DNA of 10,840 nucleotides from Flavobacteriaceae bacterium. Its GTDB lineage: Bacteria; Bacteroidota; Bacteroidia; Flavobacteriales; Flavobacteriaceae. Each line of letters begins with the position of its first letter. The first letter of the stretch is position 1. Positions 7,248-10,840 of this stretch are shown piece after piece. Under the pieces are notes generated by a model. The model did no database searches. It had not been told where the DNA came from and saw only the letters and a program-made list of their open reading frames with translations. The position numbers and the translations under genes were made by a program. The DNA lies in assembly GCA_023262245.1 (NCBI GenBank), contig JALRDC010000092.1:1-10840 (forward strand). The letters are read 5' to 3'.

Positions 7248-8630
7248 ATGAAAAAAGAACTTATTTTCTTTCTGTCTTATCTCCTGCTTCTTGGTTGTCA
7301 ACCAAGAGAAAAAGAGCGTTCGGGGATTTTTTTAGGAGGACAAATCGTCAATCCTTCTTCAAGAGATGTAACCCTTTATGAAGGCTCTCAAGAGGTGGAT
7401 ATGATAAGCCTGGATGAAAATCTGAGATTTGAGCGTAAATACGATTCTTTGCCAAATGGCATTTATAAATTAGAACACCTACCTGAATATCAAACCTTAC
7501 TACTGGAAGAAAAAGACAGCCTGTGGGTACGGATTAATGCTGCGGATTTTGATGAATCTATTGTTTTTTCTGGTGTTGGCGCCTCAAAAAACAATTTTTT
7601 GATTGAATTGTTTTTAAAACAAGAAAATGAAAGTGCGTATTTGTCTTCTAAGTATTCCAGTGACAAAGAAACTTTTAAACACCTCATTGATTCCTTATTG
7701 ATTCAAAAGAAGGAATTGTGGATTCAAATGGATTCGCTAAATAATCTAAGCCCAATAGCTCAAAAAGTGACCCAAGCCGCATACATCTATCCATATGCCA
7801 ATATACGTGAGCGATATGCCTTGTTACGTGGTTCGCAATGGAATCAAAAAGAAGACAGCCTCTTTTTTAGCTATCGGAAATTTTTAAATTACGGAGATAA
7901 TGATTTGGCGTTTTTTGATCCCTACGTCAATTATATATTAAACTTTATAAGCCATAAGGCGCTGAGTCCAGATGAGGCTTATTTTAAAGTCAAACAAACT
8001 ACGGAATTTAATATCCGACGCCTTGAAGTTTTGGACAAGGAAATTTCGGGAAAGTTGCTTCGTAATAACGTGGCTCGTGCCATAGCCTTTGAAGAAATTT
8101 TGACTTTTGAAAATCATCGAGAACATGAATTATTTCTTCAATTCTACGCCACGGTCAATACCTCTCCCTCCTATTTAGCAGAAGTTTTAGCACTCCACAA
8201 TGACATCAACAAGATGGAGCCCAATAAGCCACTACCAAAAATTAAGCTGCAAAACGCCAAAAGAGAGACGGTTGGAAGTGAAACCCTTTCTGATGGAAGC
8301 CCCAAAGTGCTTTACTTCTGGTCTCAAACACAGATGAATCATTACAGGAACACCTTAGACCGTGTTGAGCGCTTACAAGAAAAATACCCGGACATTCGCT
8401 TTGTTGGGATTTGCATTCAACCTTTTAATGCTCTGGTAGATCAAATACAAAAAATGATGGAGATCAATCCAGAAGACCAATTTGCTCTAATCGATTTTGA
8501 AAAAGCAAGTAAAGCGTGGGTACTCACCCTTTTAAACAAAAGTATCATTTTGAATAATAAAGGTCTTATTGTGGAAGGCTTTGGAAACTTCTATGATATG
8601 GAATTTGAAAGAGTATTGGAAGGGCTATAG
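7248..8630 (+). CDS. Lipoprotein with C-terminal TlpA/thioredoxin-like domain lacking redox cysteines
   Basis: The 460-residue protein starts with a lipoprotein signal peptide: KKE, a hydrophobic stretch and the lipobox LLGC with the lipidated Cys at 17, so it should be a periplasm-facing or outer-membrane lipoprotein. Residues ~25-110 form a beta-rich domain resembling the DUF4369-type N-terminus of Bacteroidota TlpA proteins (GGQIVNPSSRDVTLYEG, YDSLPNGIYKLE). Residues ~120-320 are helical. The C-terminal ~130 residues look like a thioredoxin fold: KVLYFWSQTQMNHYRN (353-368), then IRFVGICI (383-390) and a strand IILNNKGLIV (433-442). The usual WCxxC is WSQTQ (358-362), with Ser359 and Gln362 for the two cysteines, and the cis-proline before the late strand is absent. 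It is therefore unlikely to be an oxidoreductase; a binding, chaperone or structural role is inference. It is divergent from the ABC-F gene. Confidence 0.85.
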   Translation: MKKELIFFLSYLLLLGCQPREKERSGIFLGGQIVNPSSRDVTLYEGSQEVDMISLDENLRFERKYDSLPNGIYKLEHLPEYQTLLLEEKDSLWVRINAADFDESIVFSGVGASKNNFLIELFLKQENESAYLSSKYSSDKETFKHLIDSLLIQKKELWIQMDSLNNLSPIAQKVTQAAYIYPYANIRERYALLRGSQWNQKEDSLFFSYRKFLNYGDNDLAFFDPYVNYILNFISHKALSPDEAYFKVKQTTEFNIRRLEVLDKEISGKLLRNNVARAIAFEEILTFENHREHELFLQFYATVNTSPSYLAEVLALHNDINKMEPNKPLPKIKLQNAKRETVGSETLSDGSPKVLYFWSQTQMNHYRNTLDRVERLQEKYPDIRFVGICIQPFNALVDQIQKMMEINPEDQFALIDFEKASKAWVLTLLNKSIILNNKGLIVEGFGNFYDMEFERVLEGL

Positions 8631-8690
8631 TTTCTGTAAGTTAGTCACTTTGGCATTCTTATTGATGATTCTTTTCAAATCTTAAGAATA

Positions 8691-9278
8691 ATGTTAAAAG
8701 CCCCAATAGTAGTCTTTTTTTTATTTTCTTCTCTTTTATTAAAAGCTCAAAGTAATTCCTCTACAATTTTTGGTTCATTGGGAATAATTAATGCTTTTTT
8801 TGGCCACAAGACTGTTTCAATTGACTTTAGTAATTGGAGTTTAGGATATCAAAAGAATCTTAGAAATGAGCGTTTTAGATTAGTACCCGAAATTAGTTTC
8901 GGAAACTTCAGATCAGGTTTTTTAGCTCAAGATATTCCTGACGGTTATTTTTCATCGACAAAAATCAATCTTGGGATAGACTTTGATGCATTAAAAAGTT
9001 TTAAAACAAGTTATTTTATTGGATTTGGACTTCACCTTGCACATTCTAAAGGTTATCTAGGTCTTTCGAGCACCTACTCTTATCCATACTATTCAATAAA
9101 TGGTCTCTTTAGTGAATTAAATGGCGGATTTCAATTTAAAATAGGGATGCGTAGGAACCTAAAAAAAGCTCCATTAGGCTATGAGTTTGTTTTCTTGGAT
9201 ACACATGTATCCCTGAATCAAACTCAGTTTTCTTTGGTTCGTTTTCGATTGTTGGTTAATCTTGACAAAAAGAAATAA
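8691..9278 (+). CDS. Secreted protein, probable small outer-membrane beta-barrel
   Basis: No specific family is recognised. The 195-residue protein opens with a clear signal peptide (KAPIVVFFLFSSLLLKAQS), with likely cleavage after the Ala of KAQ. The mature ~175 residues show alternating aromatic/hydrophobic strands with short turns, for example VSIDFSNWSLGYQKNL, FRLVPEISFGNF, TSYFIGFGLHLAH and FSLVRFRLLVNL, as expected for an outer-membrane beta-barrel of about eight strands. No lipobox is present (no Cys near the cleavage site). The C-terminus LLVNLDKKK lacks the usual terminal aromatic residue, a weak point for the barrel call. It lies 60 bases after the lipoprotein gene on the same strand, and may share its transcript, since no -7 promoter match is seen in the gap. 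The gap's attctt/aagaat inverted repeat is short and AT-only. Confidence 0.7.
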   Translation: MLKAPIVVFFLFSSLLLKAQSNSSTIFGSLGIINAFFGHKTVSIDFSNWSLGYQKNLRNERFRLVPEISFGNFRSGFLAQDIPDGYFSSTKINLGIDFDALKSFKTSYFIGFGLHLAHSKGYLGLSSTYSYPYYSINGLFSELNGGFQFKIGMRRNLKKAPLGYEFVFLDTHVSLNQTQFSLVRFRLLVNLDKKK

Positions 9279-9321
9279 AAAGACACATAAGGGTCAATGA
9301 TTAATTCCCTTTCTTATGGTC
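9277..9321 (-). terminator. Possible imperfect intrinsic terminator after the transaldolase gene
   Basis: Read on the minus strand, GAC-CATAA, a four-base bulge and GGG (9307-9321) can pair with CCC-TTATG, one bulged T and GTC (9282-9293), with a 13-base loop that contains the tal stop codon. The stem is followed by T-rich sequence TTTTTATTT. The stem has two bulges and overlaps the last codons of tal. It would end the SDR-tal transcript just before the convergent gene. Confidence 0.35.
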
Positions 9322-9954
9322 TGCTAAAAACTTGGCTAAACCGATATCGGTCAACGGATGGTTTAACAAGCCTTTGATCGCAGAAAGCGGCCCTGTCATC
9401 ACGTCAGCCCCTATTTTTGCACAATTTACAATATGCATCGTATGACGAACAGAGGCAGCCAAAATTTCGGTTTCAAAAGCGTAATTATCATAAACCAAAC
9501 GAATGTCTTCAATCAGATCTAATCCGTCGGTAGAATTGTCATCCAATCGTCCAATAAAAGGCGAAACATAAGTCGCACCGGCCTTAGCAGCAAGGAGGGC
9601 TTGTCCGGTTGAAAAAACTAAAGTACAATTCGTTTTGATCCCTGCATCTGAAAAGTATTTTAAGGCTTTGATCCCATCCTCTATCATTGGAATTTTAACA
9701 ACGATCTGAGGGTGTAAAGCTGCTAAAGCTTCTCCTTCCCTTACCATACCTTCAAAATCAACTGAAATTACTTCTGCCGAAACATCACCCTCTACGATTT
9801 CACAAATAGCAACATAGTGCTGAATGATGTTTTTTTCTCCAGTTATGCCTTCTTTAGCCATTAGGGAGGGATTGGTTGTTACCCCGTCTAGCACCCCTAG
9901 GGCTTGAGCTTCACGGATTTGATCTAAATTGGCAGTATCAATAAAAAATTTCAT
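9301..9954 (-). CDS. tal: Transaldolase, small subfamily 3B (TalC/FSA-like fold)
   Basis: Transaldolase moves a dihydroxyacetone unit between sugar phosphates in the non-oxidative pentose phosphate pathway through a Schiff-base lysine. The 217 residues are typical for this short cytoplasmic (beta/alpha)8 subfamily, often labelled fructose-6-phosphate aldolase (FSA) in automatic annotation. Visible active-site elements are Asp6 (FIDTANL), Asn28 (GVTTNPS), Glu61 (SAEVIS), the Schiff-base Lys87 (VVKIP), Thr111 (NCTLVFS) and Phe133 (YVSPFIGRLDD). E. coli FSA has Gln59 and Tyr131 where this protein has Glu61 and Phe133, and a Phe at the latter position is the known hallmark of true transaldolases, so transaldolase is favoured over aldolase. 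The gene begins 7 bases after the SDR stop, so it is almost certainly co-transcribed with the SDR gene. The ATG start fits the family N-terminus exactly. Confidence 0.93.
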   Translation of the reverse strand: MKFFIDTANLDQIREAQALGVLDGVTTNPSLMAKEGITGEKNIIQHYVAICEIVEGDVSAEVISVDFEGMVREGEALAALHPQIVVKIPMIEDGIKALKYFSDAGIKTNCTLVFSTGQALLAAKAGATYVSPFIGRLDDNSTDGLDLIEDIRLVYDNYAFETEILAASVRHTMHIVNCAKIGADVMTGPLSAIKGLLNHPLTDIGLAKFLADHKKGN

Positions 9955-9961
9955 AGTGTTT

Positions 9962-10765
9962 TTAAAGTTTATAATGATTCATGATGAGTTTCTCAAATAT
10001 ACGACTCGGGAGGATTTTTTTAAGCGTTTTTGTGAGCTTTTGCATAAAAGGACCTACCTGGTAATGTACTTTAGGGTTTTTCTTTTTTAAAATAGCTGCT
10101 ATGGCTTTAGCAATTTCCTCTGGAGGGTTTCCTGCAGCGACGTGTTCGTTCATAGTTTCCAACCCTTCTTGATATTTGGGATAGGCGGAATTTTTAAGTA
10201 CGGGAGCGTGGTATCTTCTGGATGCAATATCGGTAGCGTAATCTCCTGGAGCAAGGGCACAAACCCGAATTCCAAATCCTTTGACCTCCATCCGTAGACT
10301 TTCAGTCATGAGAGACAATGCACTTTTAGAAGCAGAATAGACGCCTCTAAAAGGCAAACCGGTATAGCCTGCAATAGAGGTGATATTGATAATGGTTCCC
10401 GAAGCTTGTTTGCGCATTTGTGGCAATACAGCTTGTGCTAATAATAAAGGGCCAAAACAATTGGTTGCAAAGTTGTCGCTAACGGCTTGAGCTTCAATTT
10501 CTTCCATAGGGCCGGTAATTCCAACTCCTGCATTGTTAATTAACACGTCCAGTCTATGGGTTTTCTTAAGGATCTCTGCAACACAAGTTTTGATGGATGT
10601 TGCTTCTGTTATTTCCAAAGGAAGTAATTCAAAAGGCAGCTTTTCGGTATATTTTTTTGGGTTGCGACTCGTGCCAAAAACGCGATATCCCAATTTGCTA
10701 AGATGTAATGCTGTAGCCCGACCTAAGCCTGAGGAAGCACCGGTAATTAAGACTACTTTTTGCAT
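9962..10765 (-). CDS. Short-chain dehydrogenase/reductase (classical SDR, probably NADP-dependent)
   Basis: A 267-residue cytoplasmic oxidoreductase of the classical SDR family. The Rossmann cofactor motif TGASSGLG lies at residues 8-15, and Arg34 just after the second strand (VFGTSRNP) suggests NADP(H) preference. NNAG is at 77-80, Asn102 in TNCFG, and the catalytic Ser130 (INITSIAG), Tyr143 and Lys147 (YSASK) are all present, followed by the PGDYAT segment. It is therefore likely active. The substrate is unknown; the C-terminal basic region (MQKLTKTLKKILPSRIFEKL) resembles SDRs acting on hydrophobic or lipid substrates, but this is weak inference. The start is secure because Met1 lies directly before the first strand. 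The ATG is only 11 bases past the U-tract of the SRP RNA, so expression by read-through or transcript processing is likely. The transaldolase gene follows after 7 bases. Confidence 0.93.
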   Translation of the reverse strand: MQKVVLITGASSGLGRATALHLSKLGYRVFGTSRNPKKYTEKLPFELLPLEITEATSIKTCVAEILKKTHRLDVLINNAGVGITGPMEEIEAQAVSDNFATNCFGPLLLAQAVLPQMRKQASGTIINITSIAGYTGLPFRGVYSASKSALSLMTESLRMEVKGFGIRVCALAPGDYATDIASRRYHAPVLKNSAYPKYQEGLETMNEHVAAGNPPEEIAKAIAAILKKKNPKVHYQVGPFMQKLTKTLKKILPSRIFEKLIMNHYKL

Positions 10766-10776
10766 GTAACTGAATT

Positions 10777-10840
10777 AAAAAAGGGCAAGCGACCTACATC
10801 ACACCGCTACGACCGCCTACCCTTGCTGCGTTCCCGCCCT
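10777..10840 (-). ncRNA. ffs: Signal recognition particle RNA (small bacterial type), 3' part; 5' end outside window
   Basis: Read on the minus strand, the sequence begins AGGGCGGGAACGCAGCAAGG. This is the conserved apical region of bacterial SRP RNA (helix 8): a GCG/CGC stem capped by the GGAA tetraloop (10831-10834), with the 3' side AGCA of the internal loop that binds the Ffh M domain. The rest of the 3' strand (about 10785-10820) would pair with a 5' strand lying beyond 10840, and ends in GCTTGCCC followed by six T, which acts as the terminator. The RNA joins Ffh to target inner-membrane and secreted proteins co-translationally. By type it should be about 100 nt in total. Its promoter is outside the window. 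The SDR gene begins right after it on the same strand. Confidence 0.9.

Noticed and set aside
8663..8690. Inverted repeat ATTCTT/AAGAAT before the beta-barrel gene
   Set aside because: Six AT-rich pairs without a T-tract are expected by chance in such DNA; no terminator or operator can be supported.
10533..10769. Plus-strand open frame opposite the start of the SDR gene
   Set aside because: It mirrors the conserved cofactor-binding region of the SDR gene and has no independent support; it is a shadow frame.
1..10840. A novel multi-gene defence, mobile or biosynthetic system
   Set aside because: The genes are housekeeping or conserved envelope and metabolic genes on both strands without a shared accessory module, mobile-element ends, repeats or a shift in base composition.

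Overview
The window looks like the chromosome of a member of the Bacteroidota, most likely class Flavobacteriia. The evidence is the AT-rich sequence, the absence of Shine-Dalgarno sequences before the genes, several upstream matches to the Bacteroidota -7 promoter element TAnnTTTG, and protein types typical of that class: a YbiT-like ABC-F ATPase with a decayed second ATP site, a lipoprotein with a thioredoxin fold, and a small family-3B transaldolase. I see no insertion sequence, CRISPR array, phage gene, tRNA or rRNA. The genes are dense and no gene-free stretch exceeds about 100 bases.

Layout. Left part, plus strand: the 3' end of recG (DNA repair helicase, cut by the window edge), then pheT (phenylalanyl-tRNA synthetase beta chain, apparently starting at TTG). 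Next come a two-gene unit, an uncharacterised two-helix membrane protein and a 73-residue DUF2007-like protein, and a sodium:solute symporter of the vSGLT/YidK type. The symporter gene meets the ABC-F gene tail to tail, with the two stop codons sharing bases. The ABC-F gene (minus strand) is divergent from a lipoprotein gene (plus strand) across a 99-base gap that holds a -7 promoter match for each. After the lipoprotein comes a small secreted, probably beta-barrel, protein (plus).

Right part, minus strand: the 3' half of the signal recognition particle RNA, followed only 11 bases after its U-tract by a short-chain dehydrogenase gene, which is followed 7 bases later by the transaldolase gene. 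This gives an apparent ffs-SDR-tal order with no room for a conventional promoter before the SDR gene.

Most genes are housekeeping or conserved lineage genes and do not form one pathway. I do not find a previously undescribed multi-gene system. The most noteworthy points are the inactive-looking second nucleotide site of the ABC-F protein, the thioredoxin-fold lipoprotein lacking both redox cysteines, and the SDR gene packed directly behind the SRP RNA.
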